Positions 42,898-51,042 of a DNA stretch of 64,000 nt are shown one piece after another. A program made the translations under genes and the position numbers. A model generated the notes under the pieces. That model was given only the letters and a program-made list of their open reading frames with translations. It searched no databases and had not been told where the DNA came from. This DNA comes from Nocardia altamirensis NBRC 108246 (lineage in GTDB: Bacteria; Actinomycetota; Actinomycetes; Mycobacteriales; Mycobacteriaceae): NCBI RefSeq assembly GCF_001612685.1, contig NZ_BDAY01000065.1:1-64000 (forward strand), written 5' to 3'. Each line of letters starts with the position of its first letter. Position 1 is the first letter of the stretch.

Positions 42898-43758
42898 ATG
42901 CCCATCGATCCGAAAGTCGCGCTCGGCGCGGAACTGCCAGGCCGGGAGTTCAGCTGGACGCCGTCGGATGTGCAGCTGTACCAGCTCGGACTAGGTGCGG
43001 GCGCCCGCTCGACGGACCAGGCCGAGCTGCGCTATCTCGACGATCGTGACCCGCAGGTGTTGCCGACGTTCGCGACCGTGGCCCCGACCCTGCACGAGAC
43101 CGAGCCGCCGCGAGTCAGCTTCCCCGGCATCGAGATCGACCTGGCGAAGGTCGTGCACGGCCATCAAGAGGTCGAGGTGCATCGCCCGATTCCGGCGGGC
43201 GGCAAAGCGACGAGCACCGGACGCATCACCGAGCTGTGGGACAAGGGATCCGCGGCGGTGGTGGTGCAGGAGCAGACCGTCATCGGCTCCCACGGCGCAC
43301 CGCTGTGGACAACGCGTTCCTCGATCTTCGCGCGCGGCGAGGGCGGCTTCGGCGGCGAGCGTGGGCCGAGCACCAAGTCGGAACTGCCGGATCGCGCACC
43401 GGATTTCGAGGTGAGCGCGCCGACGCTGCCGCAGCAGGCGCTGCTCTACCGTATGTGCGGCGACCGCAACCCGCTGCACTCGGATCCCGAATTCGCTCGT
43501 GCTGCCGGGTTTCCCGCGCCGATCCTGCACGGGCTGTGCACCTACGGCATCGTCTGCAAGACGGCCACCGACACAGTACTCGATTCGGTGGCGGCCAGGG
43601 TCACCGGATTCCGCGCCCGCTTCGCCGGCGTGCTGTACCCGGGCGAGACGATTCGCACCCGGATCTGGCGGCAGGACAACGAATTGATCATCGCCGCAAC
43701 GGTGGTCGAGCGTGACGATGCGCCAGTACTCGGGGATGTAGTCCTGCGCTTCGCCTGA
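42898..43758 (+). CDS. hsd4B: MaoC-like 2-enoyl-CoA hydratase
   Basis: 286 residues, a double hot-dog protein like Rv3538. The N-terminal half is a degenerate MaoC domain; the C-terminal half has YRMCGDRNPLHSDPEFARAAGFPAPILHGLCTYG, the hydratase-2 motif with catalytic Asp and His. It hydrates an enoyl-CoA in side-chain degradation of sterols. AAGGAG precedes the ATG. It lies 90 bases after kstD, probably same transcript, and ends at a bidirectional hairpin. Confidence 0.87.
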   Translation: MPIDPKVALGAELPGREFSWTPSDVQLYQLGLGAGARSTDQAELRYLDDRDPQVLPTFATVAPTLHETEPPRVSFPGIEIDLAKVVHGHQEVEVHRPIPAGGKATSTGRITELWDKGSAAVVVQEQTVIGSHGAPLWTTRSSIFARGEGGFGGERGPSTKSELPDRAPDFEVSAPTLPQQALLYRMCGDRNPLHSDPEFARAAGFPAPILHGLCTYGIVCKTATDTVLDSVAARVTGFRARFAGVLYPGETIRTRIWRQDNELIIAATVVERDDAPVLGDVVLRFA

Positions 43759-43771
43759 AGCTTCGGCGATC

Positions 43772-43802
43772 GATCTGCCGTATTCGATCGATGCGGCAGA
43801 TC
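43772..43802. terminator. Bidirectional hairpin between hsd4B and the MoxR-operon end
   Basis: GATCTGCCG and CGGCAGATC form a 9-bp stem 13 bases after the hsd4B stop; the right arm reaches into the stop codon of the convergent membrane-protein gene, so it can end both transcripts. Confidence 0.65.
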
Positions 43803-44283
43803 AGGGGGCATGCGGCTCCATCTCGGGCGCACCACCACCGGGCTTGCGTGGCGCGTCGTTGACGCGCCGGACCGCCGCGCCATGGACCACCAAGGCGTAC
43901 AACGCGATCACCAACAGCGGAGCAACGACCGGTGCCCAGGCCAGGCGCAGCGGCAGCAACGCCGCGCCGATCGCGACGGCCGAGAACCCGACCGCGGCGG
44001 CGACGGAGGGGACCGTCGTCGGCACCACACCCTTCGGCGCGGTGACCGTTGCGGCATTCAGCAGATAGGCGGTGGCCACCAACCCTGTTGCCGCGGAAGC
44101 GAGTACACCGGGGTGCGCGACGGCAAGCACCCCGATCGCGAGCAGGACGGCGAGCACCGCGACCACCCGGAACCACCAGCCGAGCGCGACCAGGAGCAAC
44201 GCGGGAGCCGCGGCGACCGGTTCGAGCAGCGCAACGGCGGTCACCAGCAGGACACCCGAGAGGACGGCGAGGAATCGGGTCAT
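43801..44283 (-). CDS. Membrane protein, last gene of the MoxR operon
   Basis: 160 residues with about four hydrophobic segments between residues 3 and 135 (for example FLAVLSGVLLVTAVALL and APVVAPLLVIALYALVV) and a polar Pro/Gly-rich tail. No known domain. Overlaps the DUF58 gene by ATGA and completes the set of small membrane proteins usual in MoxR/DUF58 operons. Confidence 0.7.
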   Translation of the reverse strand: MTRFLAVLSGVLLVTAVALLEPVAAAPALLLVALGWWFRVVAVLAVLLAIGVLAVAHPGVLASAATGLVATAYLLNAATVTAPKGVVPTTVPSVAAAVGFSAVAIGAALLPLRLAWAPVVAPLLVIALYALVVHGAAVRRVNDAPRKPGGGAPEMEPHAP

Positions 44284-45554
44284 CGGCGCACCCGCACGGT
44301 CCTGCGGTGCTCAGGCAGCATCCGCATGGTCTGATCGAGCCTGGTGTCCTCCGGCCAGGCCACGATATCGACACCGACGGTGCCCATGTCGCGATACATC
44401 GAAGCCCGCTCCAGCGACCACATCCGAGCCAGCGTCGGGTCGAGGTGGTCACGAAACGGGGTGCCGCGCAAGACATCGACAACGACCACGACGTGCCCGC
44501 GCTTGCGCAGGTCGATCAGCGCGAGCGCGAACTGGGTGTCGAGCAGCGTGGAGAAGGCGACCACGATCGCACCGAGCGGCACGGCCGAATGCGGCGCCAA
44601 GGTGCCGGTGGTCGGGATGTATTCGCCGCCGACATCGAGCACGGTGTCGACGATCCGATAGAACTGGCGGCGCCCGATATCCGGCCGCAGCCAGCGCGGC
44701 GCCTGGCCGAGGCAGACGACGGCGGTGCGGTCACCGGCCTGCAATGTCGACTGCACCACCTGCGCCGCGCCGCGCACGGAAAGCTCGAGCGAGTCGGTGG
44801 CGGGGCCCGGCGCCTGCTGCGAGGTATCCACCAGCACAACGACATCCGCGGATCGATTGGTCAATCGCTCGGTGACATAGAGCCTGCCGCGCCGCGCACT
44901 CACCGGCCAGTTCACGATGCGCAGCTGGTCTCCCGGTGCGTAGGCGCGGATATCGGCGTACTCGACGCCAGGCCCGTGCCTGCGGGTGAGATGGGTGCCG
45001 AGCCGCTCGGGAAGCTCAGTGCGCGGCAACCGCATTCGCTGCGGATCGGTGATCGGGTAGACGTACAGCTGGCCGGCAGGCAGCACCGCATGGGCCACCG
45101 CGAGACCCGCCGGACTGAGCGCGGAGACCCGCACCGACACCGGATAGCGGCCCCACCGGTCGGCCGTGAGTGCCAGCCGCAGACCGGCAGGCGCGGCGCC
45201 GGAATCGCTGGCCTGTTCGACCGTGATCCCCAGCGCATCCACCTTTTCCGGCTTCAGTCGCAGCAGCGCATGCCCCTGCTCGACGAAGGCGGCGACGGTG
45301 AGCACCACCTCCTCGGTCTCGAAGCACCGCAGCGTGCCACCGCCGTCGACCTGAATCCTGGTGGTGGACAGCTGCCACGGGGCGGTGGCGAGCACACCGA
45401 GCAGCGGCGCGGCGAACACCACCAGCTGCCAGCGGCCGAGCACCACCGCGAGCAGCAGCGCCACCGCGGCACACGCCGCGAGCATGAAGACCAACGGTGC
45501 CGGACGCCACCGCAATTCGGCCTCGACCGCGGTGCTCGAGTCGCGATGTCTCAT
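44280..45554 (-). CDS. DUF58 domain protein
   Basis: 424 residues. Two hydrophobic segments near residues 18-60, then the DUF58 core: HGPGVEYADIRAYAPGDQLRIVNWPVSARRGRLYVTE near 225-260, followed by VVVLVDTS, a vWA-like metal-site start. DUF58 proteins work with MoxR ATPases as putative chaperone or complex-assembly systems, targets mostly unknown. The start at 45554 overlaps the stop of the bridging mini-ORF. Confidence 0.82.
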   Translation of the reverse strand: MRHRDSSTAVEAELRWRPAPLVFMLAACAAVALLLAVVLGRWQLVVFAAPLLGVLATAPWQLSTTRIQVDGGGTLRCFETEEVVLTVAAFVEQGHALLRLKPEKVDALGITVEQASDSGAAPAGLRLALTADRWGRYPVSVRVSALSPAGLAVAHAVLPAGQLYVYPITDPQRMRLPRTELPERLGTHLTRRHGPGVEYADIRAYAPGDQLRIVNWPVSARRGRLYVTERLTNRSADVVVLVDTSQQAPGPATDSLELSVRGAAQVVQSTLQAGDRTAVVCLGQAPRWLRPDIGRRQFYRIVDTVLDVGGEYIPTTGTLAPHSAVPLGAIVVAFSTLLDTQFALALIDLRKRGHVVVVVDVLRGTPFRDHLDPTLARMWSLERASMYRDMGTVGVDIVAWPEDTRLDQTMRMLPEHRRTVRVRR

Positions 45555-45625
45555 GACTCCGCCTCGTCGGCGCTCGGCTCCGTCATGGGCATGGCGCGCC
45601 GCCACATGACTCGCGCACCACTCAT
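45551..45625 (-). CDS. 24-codon bridging mini-ORF between moxR and DUF58 gene (copy 2)
   Basis: On the minus strand the ATG at 45625 overlaps the moxR TGA and the mini-ORF's TGA (45553-45551) overlaps the DUF58 ATG (45554). The peptide contains RRAMPMTEPSADEAES, aligning with the RAVRMTEPSASEA part of the copy at 21427-21507 with the frame kept. The copies differ by substitutions and a two-codon length change. No upstream ribosome binding site of its own is evident, so it would depend on ribosomes finishing moxR. Confidence 0.5.
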   Translation of the reverse strand: MSGARVMWRRAMPMTEPSADEAES

Positions 45626-46617
45626 GTCACCGATGCGCGCGGAACCGGGAGACGGCGCAACAGCTCGGTGATCACGTCCTCGCCGCGGATCCGGCGCACC
45701 CACATCTCCGGCCGCAGCGTGATCCGATGCGCCATGGCCGGAATCGCCAGCGCCTTCACGTCTTCGGGCACCACGAAGTCGCGACCGAGCAGCAGCGCGC
45801 GGGCTCGCGACATCTGCACCAGGTCCAGTTCCGCGCGTGGGCTCGCGCCGACCTCGACCTGCGGGTGCGCCCTGGTGGCCGAGGCGAGCGCGACCACATA
45901 GCTCACCACGTCCGGATGCACGGTGACGTACTCGACCGACTGCCGCATCTCGAGCAGGCCGTTCGCGTCGACCACCTGGTTGATCTGCGGCTGCGTCGAT
46001 CCGCGCTCCAGCCTGCGCCGAATCATCTGTGCCTCATCCTGTTCGGACAGGTAGCCGAGCCTGAGCTGGATCGCGAACCGGTCGAGCTGGGCTTCCGGCA
46101 GCGGGTAGGTGCCCTCGTACTCGATCGGGTTGTCGGTCGCGAGCACGATGAAAGGCTGTGGCAGCGGGAAGGTCTCGCCGTCGATGCTGACCTGTCCCTC
46201 CGCCATCGACTCGAGCAGCGCGGCTTGCGTTTTCGGCGGCGTGCGGTTGATCTCGTCGGCGAGCAGCACATTCGTGAACACCGGCCCGCGCCGGAAGGTG
46301 AACCGGCCCGAGGTCATGTCGTAGATGGTCGACCCGAGCAGGTCAGCGGGTAGTAGGTCCGGCGTGAATTGCACCCTGGTGAACTGCAATCCGAGCGCAC
46401 CGGCGAACGACCTGGCGATCAGCGTCTTGCCGAGGCCGGGCAGGTCCTCGATCAGCACGTGACCGCCTGCCAGCACCGCGATCATGATCAATTGCATCTC
46501 GTCGCGCTTGCCGACCACGACCCGGGACAGCTCCCTGAGCACGGCCTCGCTGCGCTGGACCGTGGCGTCCATCGGCATCGTCATCTGTGTACCCGCACTT
46601 GCCTCAACCCATTTCAC
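45622..46617 (-). CDS. MoxR-family AAA+ ATPase
   Basis: 331 residues. IEDLPGLGKTLIARSFA near residue 57 is Walker A, VLLADEINRTPPKTQAALLESMAEGQVSIDG holds Walker B (LLADEINR) and the sensor region, and VLATDNPIEYEGTYPLPEAQLDRF is the MoxR sensor 1/arginine-finger segment. MoxR proteins remodel or activate partner proteins, here probably the DUF58 protein. ATG at 46617 overlaps the stop of the upstream gene. Confidence 0.88.
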   Translation of the reverse strand: MKWVEASAGTQMTMPMDATVQRSEAVLRELSRVVVGKRDEMQLIMIAVLAGGHVLIEDLPGLGKTLIARSFAGALGLQFTRVQFTPDLLPADLLGSTIYDMTSGRFTFRRGPVFTNVLLADEINRTPPKTQAALLESMAEGQVSIDGETFPLPQPFIVLATDNPIEYEGTYPLPEAQLDRFAIQLRLGYLSEQDEAQMIRRRLERGSTQPQINQVVDANGLLEMRQSVEYVTVHPDVVSYVVALASATRAHPQVEVGASPRAELDLVQMSRARALLLGRDFVVPEDVKALAIPAMAHRITLRPEMWVRRIRGEDVITELLRRLPVPRASVT

Positions 46618-47111
46618 ATTCTCTGCAGGCGGCTCAGGATCTCGTCCAGTGCCGCCCGGCCCGGCGCCCTAGTGGTCTGATCACGCAATGCCGAGTTGGC
46701 CGGATCCACCCAACGCCACAGCTCCGGCCCGAACAGGTGGATCCCGGCGAGCTCGGTCGCTCGGCGGTTCTTGGTGACTCGCTGCCCGCTGGACAGCTCG
46801 AACTCCTTTGCCAGCAACGGGCGTAGGTGCCGATCCCAATCGGCGCGGGTGCCCTCGGCCCGATCGGCCAGCATCTGCGCCCTGGCGTGCCAGCGGCGCA
46901 GCATCTCGGCGGGACCGTTCTCGATCTCGTCGATCTCGTCGTGCACCCGCGACTCCGAGCGCTCGAGCAGCGACCAGAGCAGACAGCCCAGCGCGAGTGC
47001 GACCGGGACCGCGGCGACGAAAAGCATGACGCCGCGCGCTCGTTCGAAGGTCACCAGCTCGATCAGCACGATCGCGAATGCGGCGGTGACCACGATGGCT
47101 GTTCGATTCAC
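46614..47111 (-). CDS. Membrane-anchored protein of the MoxR operon
   Basis: 165 residues starting at a GTG (47111) that overlaps the previous stop. Two hydrophobic helices (AIVVTAAFAIVLIELVTF and GVMLFVAAVPVALALGCLLW) span residues 5-45; the cytoplasmic tail is charged and ends with ELWRWVDPANSALRDQTTRAPGRAALDEILSRL. No recognised family. Confidence 0.7.
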   Translation of the reverse strand: MNRTAIVVTAAFAIVLIELVTFERARGVMLFVAAVPVALALGCLLWSLLERSESRVHDEIDEIENGPAEMLRRWHARAQMLADRAEGTRADWDRHLRPLLAKEFELSSGQRVTKNRRATELAGIHLFGPELWRWVDPANSALRDQTTRAPGRAALDEILSRLQRM

Positions 47112-48097
47112 GCTGCCTCCCCTTGCAAGTCGGCGAGCACGATCCGCAGCAATTGTTCGGCCCGCATCCGCTGCCATTCGAGCATCGCGTGCGGGCTGAA
47201 CCTGGCCTCCTCGAACAGCGCGACCAATTCCCGCGCCGACGCGTCGTGCAGCGCACCGCGTTCGAAGGCGCGGGCGAGCACCTCCATCGGGGTGTCCGAG
47301 ATCAGCGGCGCGGCCGCACGATCGAAGGCGAGGCCGCGTTCCATCGCCACATAACAGGCGATGATCGCGGTGCGCGGGTCTTGCCCTGGCACATTCATTG
47401 CGGCCAAGCCCATTTCGGCCGCCCTGGCCAGCGAGTCCACCACGGTCGGCGGGACGGCGACCAGCGGCGGCGGTGCGGGCACCGGCCTGCGCCTGGCGGC
47501 CACCGCGACCGTGACGAGGCCGGCGAAAGCGATGGCGACCAGCGTGAACGCGGCGATGGCGGTCAACAGCAGTGCGGTGCCGGTCATCTCCCTCGCGGTC
47601 GCGCTACCGGGGTCCGTTGCGTCATAGGTGAATTCGTCCGGCGGCGGCTGACCGCTGGCCGGGCTCGCCGCCGGTGGCCGCGGCGTGCTTTCCGGGCCGA
47701 CCCCGACGAAGTACACCGCCGATGCGGCCGCGGCGAGCAACGCCAGCACCGCGAGCCCGGCCAGGATCAGCAGGCCCACCCGGCCGAGACGGCCCTGCTT
47801 GCGCCCGGCGTCTCGATCGGGTTCCGGCATCGCCAGCGGCAGGCGATGTTGACTTGCTATCACTCCGGCGATCAGAATGACCATCGAAACAGTGAGCAGC
47901 ACCGGCATCAACGCCACCGACAGCGCCGAGGGCGCGGTGCGGTCATCGCGAGATTCGGTCACGCCTGGGATGTATCCGTGCAGGGTGAAGGCGGCAGCGG
48001 CGAGTAGCGCGATCAGCACGATCACGCGAAATATCGGCGCTCGCGCCCCAACCAACCGATTACCACCAAACCTGAGTACTGCCCAAAACAGCCACAT
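47108..48097 (-). CDS. DUF4129 domain membrane protein, first gene of the MoxR operon
   Basis: 329 residues with four or five membrane segments (near 22-40, 58-75, 103-125, 178-205) and a C-terminal soluble domain. AIIACYVAMERGLAFDRAAAPLISDTPMEVLARAFERGAL... FSPHAMLEWQRMRAEQLL is the DUF4129 signature (Met-Glu-Arg and downstream Ala-Arg). Such proteins accompany MoxR and transglutaminase-like proteins. The operon runs leftward through five genes joined by 4-base overlaps and one mini-ORF. Confidence 0.78.
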   Translation of the reverse strand: MWLFWAVLRFGGNRLVGARAPIFRVIVLIALLAAAAFTLHGYIPGVTESRDDRTAPSALSVALMPVLLTVSMVILIAGVIASQHRLPLAMPEPDRDAGRKQGRLGRVGLLILAGLAVLALLAAAASAVYFVGVGPESTPRPPAASPASGQPPPDEFTYDATDPGSATAREMTGTALLLTAIAAFTLVAIAFAGLVTVAVAARRRPVPAPPPLVAVPPTVVDSLARAAEMGLAAMNVPGQDPRTAIIACYVAMERGLAFDRAAAPLISDTPMEVLARAFERGALHDASARELVALFEEARFSPHAMLEWQRMRAEQLLRIVLADLQGEAA

Positions 48098-48205
48098 AGT
48101 TACATGCCGAGCGGTCCGCTCGGGATGGAATCGAATACTTCGGAATTGATCCTCTTTAACCAGGTTTGGTGCTGTTCCGGCGCAGTTCGCTCGCCTGATG
48201 GACCA

Positions 48206-49195
48206 TTATCCGACGCGAGCAGGCGCGAATTGGGACAGTTCACAAAGCCGGCTGGCGAGCCGCCCTATATCGGGCACACCGAGAACGCAGTCGACCAATT
48301 CCGCGAGTGGAACCCGAGCCGAGATGCGCAGCTCCAGATCGGCGTCATAAAGCACATCGACCACATTGACCAAACGCATCGCCCAGTCAGGCGGCACCTC
48401 GCGCAGCGGCGGCACATCGCAAATTGTCCACCGCCGAAAACGGTGCGCCAGTTCGACATAGTCGGCCGCCGAAGTCGGTGTGCCACACAGCGTGGCGAAT
48501 TCGAACGTGATCGCGGCACCGTCGACGGAACGGGCGCGCAGCACCCTGGCGCCGACCGGCACCTCGATCGAGCCGGTATCGCCACCGCCGGCCGCGCAGG
48601 TCTCGTATCGACCGGCGGCGAAACCTGTTGAGTGCGCGACTGATCGATGGTCGATGCGGGTGCGGTAGTCCAGCGGGCCGTCGATCGACACCACATCGAG
48701 GTGCGCGGTGATGCGCTCGATCGTCGGCAGAAAGCGGTCGTGGAACAGCGGATTGGGCAGCAGCTGCGCAGGCGGGTAGTTCGAGGTCACCACCAGGACG
48801 ATGTGCCGGGCGAACAGGGTGTCGAGCAGCCGCGCGACCAGCATCGCGTCGCCGATGTCGTGCACGTGGAATTCGTCGAAGCAGATCAGCCGAGCATCGC
48901 CGAGCATGGCGTCGACCGCCTTGTCGATGGATCCCGTCGTGTGAGCAGCCTGGTTCAGCTGGGCATAGAACTCGTGGAAGTGGAAGCGGCGCTTGCGTTC
49001 CGAGGACACCTCGGCGAAGAACCGATTCATCACCATGGTTTTGCCGCGCCCCGGCCTGCCGTGCAGGTAGATCCCCCGATGCCGCCGAACCGGCCTGCCG
49101 CGCCGATCGACGAGCTCCCGCAGCCGGTGCATCGCCGCCGCCTGGTCTGCGTCCAGGACGACCGTCGAGCCTGACACTCCATCACCGATTTCCAT
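48206..49195 (-). CDS. ZapE/AFG1-family ATPase
   Basis: 329 residues. GIYLHGRPGRGKTMVMNRFF near residue 35 is Walker A; LICFDEFHVHDIGDAMLVARLLDTLFARHIVLVVTSNYPPAQLLPNPLFHDRFLP carries Walker B, sensor 1 and the family-specific stretch. AFG1/ZapE proteins are associated with cell division (ZapE) or membrane proteostasis. The ATG at 49195 has AAGGAGG four bases upstream. A perfect palindrome lies just upstream, shared with a divergent tetR, so expression is probably TetR-controlled, unusual for a housekeeping ATPase. Confidence 0.82.
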   Translation of the reverse strand: MEIGDGVSGSTVVLDADQAAAMHRLRELVDRRGRPVRRHRGIYLHGRPGRGKTMVMNRFFAEVSSERKRRFHFHEFYAQLNQAAHTTGSIDKAVDAMLGDARLICFDEFHVHDIGDAMLVARLLDTLFARHIVLVVTSNYPPAQLLPNPLFHDRFLPTIERITAHLDVVSIDGPLDYRTRIDHRSVAHSTGFAAGRYETCAAGGGDTGSIEVPVGARVLRARSVDGAAITFEFATLCGTPTSAADYVELAHRFRRWTICDVPPLREVPPDWAMRLVNVVDVLYDADLELRISARVPLAELVDCVLGVPDIGRLASRLCELSQFAPARVG

Positions 49196-49202
49196 GACGC
49201 CT

Positions 49203-49232
49203 CCTTGTCCTCTACATTTGTAGAGGACAAGG
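49203..49232. promoter_or_regulatory. 30-base perfect palindrome between zapE-like and tetR genes
   Basis: CCTTGTCCTCTACA and TGTAGAGGACAAGG are exact 14-base inverse complements around TT. It covers the zapE-side ribosome binding site region and lies 20 bases before the tetR ATG at 49253. Best read as the operator of that TetR protein acting on both genes. Confidence 0.8.
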
Positions 49233-49252
49233 CTCGGCACGGAAAGGTGATG

Positions 49253-49840
49253 ATGTCCACAACCGACCGACGCACGCTGATCGTCGAGGCCGCGATCGAT
49301 CTGATCGCCACCCAGGGTCTTCGAGCCATGACCCACCGCGCTCTCGATACCGCACTGGCACTGCCCGCCGGATCGGCCTCGTACTACTTCCGCAGCAAGC
49401 GCGCGCTCGTCGAGGCCATCGTCGACCGCATCACTGCCCGGTCCCGCACCGACTTCGCCGCCGCCCAGCTCGCGCCGACCGGGCCGCCGGAGCCCGAGGC
49501 GATCGCGCGCGGCATCGCCGCCTGGCTCGATCGGCTGCTCGCCGAGCGGCGCAACCAGCTGATCGCCCGGCACGCGCTGATCCTCGACCTGCTCTCCGAC
49601 GCCGACATGCACGCCAGGCTCGCCAACAGCCTGTTCTCCGCCACCCGTGCGCGAGACCTGTTCCACGCCTTGGGTGTTGCCGATCCCGACGGCACCGCCG
49701 CCGACTTCATCGCCCTACTCGAAGGCGCGGTCTTCGACCGCTTCGCCGGCGCCCGCGCACACCTCGCGCCTGGCACCGAGGACAGCCGTCGCCGGCTCAC
49801 CGTCGCGCTTGCCACGTTTTTCCGGGGCGCGTTGCCCTAA
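49253..49840 (+). CDS. TetR-family regulator
   Basis: 195 residues. Helix-turn-helix: VEAAIDLIATQGLRAMTHRALDTALALPAGSASYYFRSKRALVEAIVDRI within residues 9-58. The C-terminal domain is helical, ligand unknown. Start by AAGG five bases upstream of the second ATG of ATGATG; upstream in-frame codons lie inside the palindrome. Its last 4 bases overlap the convergent NUDIX gene. Confidence 0.82.
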   Translation: MSTTDRRTLIVEAAIDLIATQGLRAMTHRALDTALALPAGSASYYFRSKRALVEAIVDRITARSRTDFAAAQLAPTGPPEPEAIARGIAAWLDRLLAERRNQLIARHALILDLLSDADMHARLANSLFSATRARDLFHALGVADPDGTAADFIALLEGAVFDRFAGARAHLAPGTEDSRRRLTVALATFFRGALP

Positions 49841-50280
49841 TGTGCCGTGTGCCAACCGCGTTCGCTGTAGGTGGCGCCGGAGAAATGCGCACGGATGCCT
49901 GCGGCGGGATAGGAGATGATCTCGTCGGGCAGCGCGTCGAGCGGGAACCAGCGCAGCTCGTGGCACTTGTCCGGTTCACGGTTGGTCGGCTCGCCGGTCC
50001 AGCGGCGCACCTCGAAGAACAGGCCGAGGCGCGCCTCGCGACCCGAGCCGACGACGTGCGCGGTGTGGATGTGGCGCAGGTCGGCCTGGTCGATGTAGAC
50101 GCCGATCTCCTCGTCCGCCTCGCGGGCCGCGGCCGCCGTCGCGGACTCACCCGCCTCCAGCTTGCCTGCGGGCAGATGCCAGCGGCCGTCGAAGACGTCG
50201 TCGCTGCGGCGCTTGCTGAGCAGCAGGCGCCCGTCGCGGATGAGCAGAACGTGGACGTCGATCAGGTGCCGAGCGGTCAT
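49837..50280 (-). CDS. NUDIX hydrolase
   Basis: 147 residues. GKLEAGESATAAAAREADEEIGV near residues 40-62 is a complete Nudix box (Gx5Ex7REUxEExGU). The rest matches small, MutT-like or ADP-ribose-like pyrophosphatases; substrate unknown. GGGAGGAG lies 4 bases before the ATG at 50280, which excludes the longer frame. Confidence 0.85.
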   Translation of the reverse strand: MTARHLIDVHVLLIRDGRLLLSKRRSDDVFDGRWHLPAGKLEAGESATAAAAREADEEIGVYIDQADLRHIHTAHVVGSGREARLGLFFEVRRWTGEPTNREPDKCHELRWFPLDALPDEIISYPAAGIRAHFSGATYSERGWHTAH

Positions 50281-50358
50281 GGGGCTCCTCCCGTACGGCA
50301 AGCGTGCCGCTCCAAAACTACGCTGCGCGTGGCTGGATCCATCGACCGACAGCACGGC

Positions 50359-50934
50359 TCATGACCGAGTACCGAGTTCGACAGGGATTGCGCCACGCAG
50401 TAATTCGCGGGCGCGGGCCAGCTCCAGGCTGCCGCTGAGCCAGCGCATGCTCAGCCCTTCGACCAGCGCGGTGAGGCGCTCGGCGGCGTCGGCGGGCACG
50501 ACGGTGTCCGGGACCGTGCCGCGCTCCTGGGCGCTGCGGATCAGTCCGCGCAGATGGTCGGACCAGCGGGCGGTGGCATGGCACAGCTGGTCGCGCAGCT
50601 CGGGCTGGAAGACGGCGGTGGCGCGGGATTCACCCCATGCGGTGCTGTTCTCCATGACCAGCGGCACGTCCTGGAGCTCGAGCAGCAGCAGTTGTTCGAG
50701 ATGGCCGACCGGGTCGGCGGCCGCATCGATCTCGGATTCGGTGTAGCGCTCGGCCCTGGCGCTGATGAACTCCATCGTCTGCGCGAGCAGGCCTGCGCGG
50801 TCCTTGAAGTGGTAGTAGATAAGCGAGGTTGAGACGCCTGCCGCTTCGGCGAGCTCCTCCACGCGCAGGCCACGGATACCGCGCTGCGCGACCACGCGAG
50901 CGGCGGATTCCAAAATCGAGTCGCGACGAGACAT
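50359..50934 (-). CDS. TetR-family regulator
   Basis: 191 residues. RVVAQRGIRGLRVEELAEAAGVSTSLIYYHFKDRAGLL is the helix-turn-helix; the C-terminal domain fits TetR_C type folds. Divergent from a lipoprotein gene with a 24-base palindrome between (50956-50979), so both are probably under its control. Confidence 0.83.
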   Translation of the reverse strand: MSRRDSILESAARVVAQRGIRGLRVEELAEAAGVSTSLIYYHFKDRAGLLAQTMEFISARAERYTESEIDAAADPVGHLEQLLLLELQDVPLVMENSTAWGESRATAVFQPELRDQLCHATARWSDHLRGLIRSAQERGTVPDTVVPADAAERLTALVEGLSMRWLSGSLELARARELLRGAIPVELGTRS

Positions 50935-50955
50935 GCGACCAATGGTACCGTGAGT

Positions 50956-50979
50956 TCCTGACTGAAATTTTAGTCAGGA
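50956..50979. promoter_or_regulatory. Palindrome between tetR and deiminase-lipoprotein gene
   Basis: TCCTGACT and AGTCAGGA flank an AT-rich centre (GAAATTTT) with only one mismatched pair over 24 bases. Lies 22 bases before the tetR start and 64 before the lipoprotein ATG. Confidence 0.7.
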
Positions 50980-51042
50980 TTTGACCGGCGAGTCGATCGC
51001 CAGCACACCGACCAACCTGATCACCGACTATCGGAGCTAGTC

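Noticed and set aside
48107..48123. CCGAGCGG-T-CCGCTCGG palindrome upstream of the DUF4129 gene
   Set aside because: Short GC-rich palindromes are frequent by chance here and no regulator is adjacent; left unassigned.
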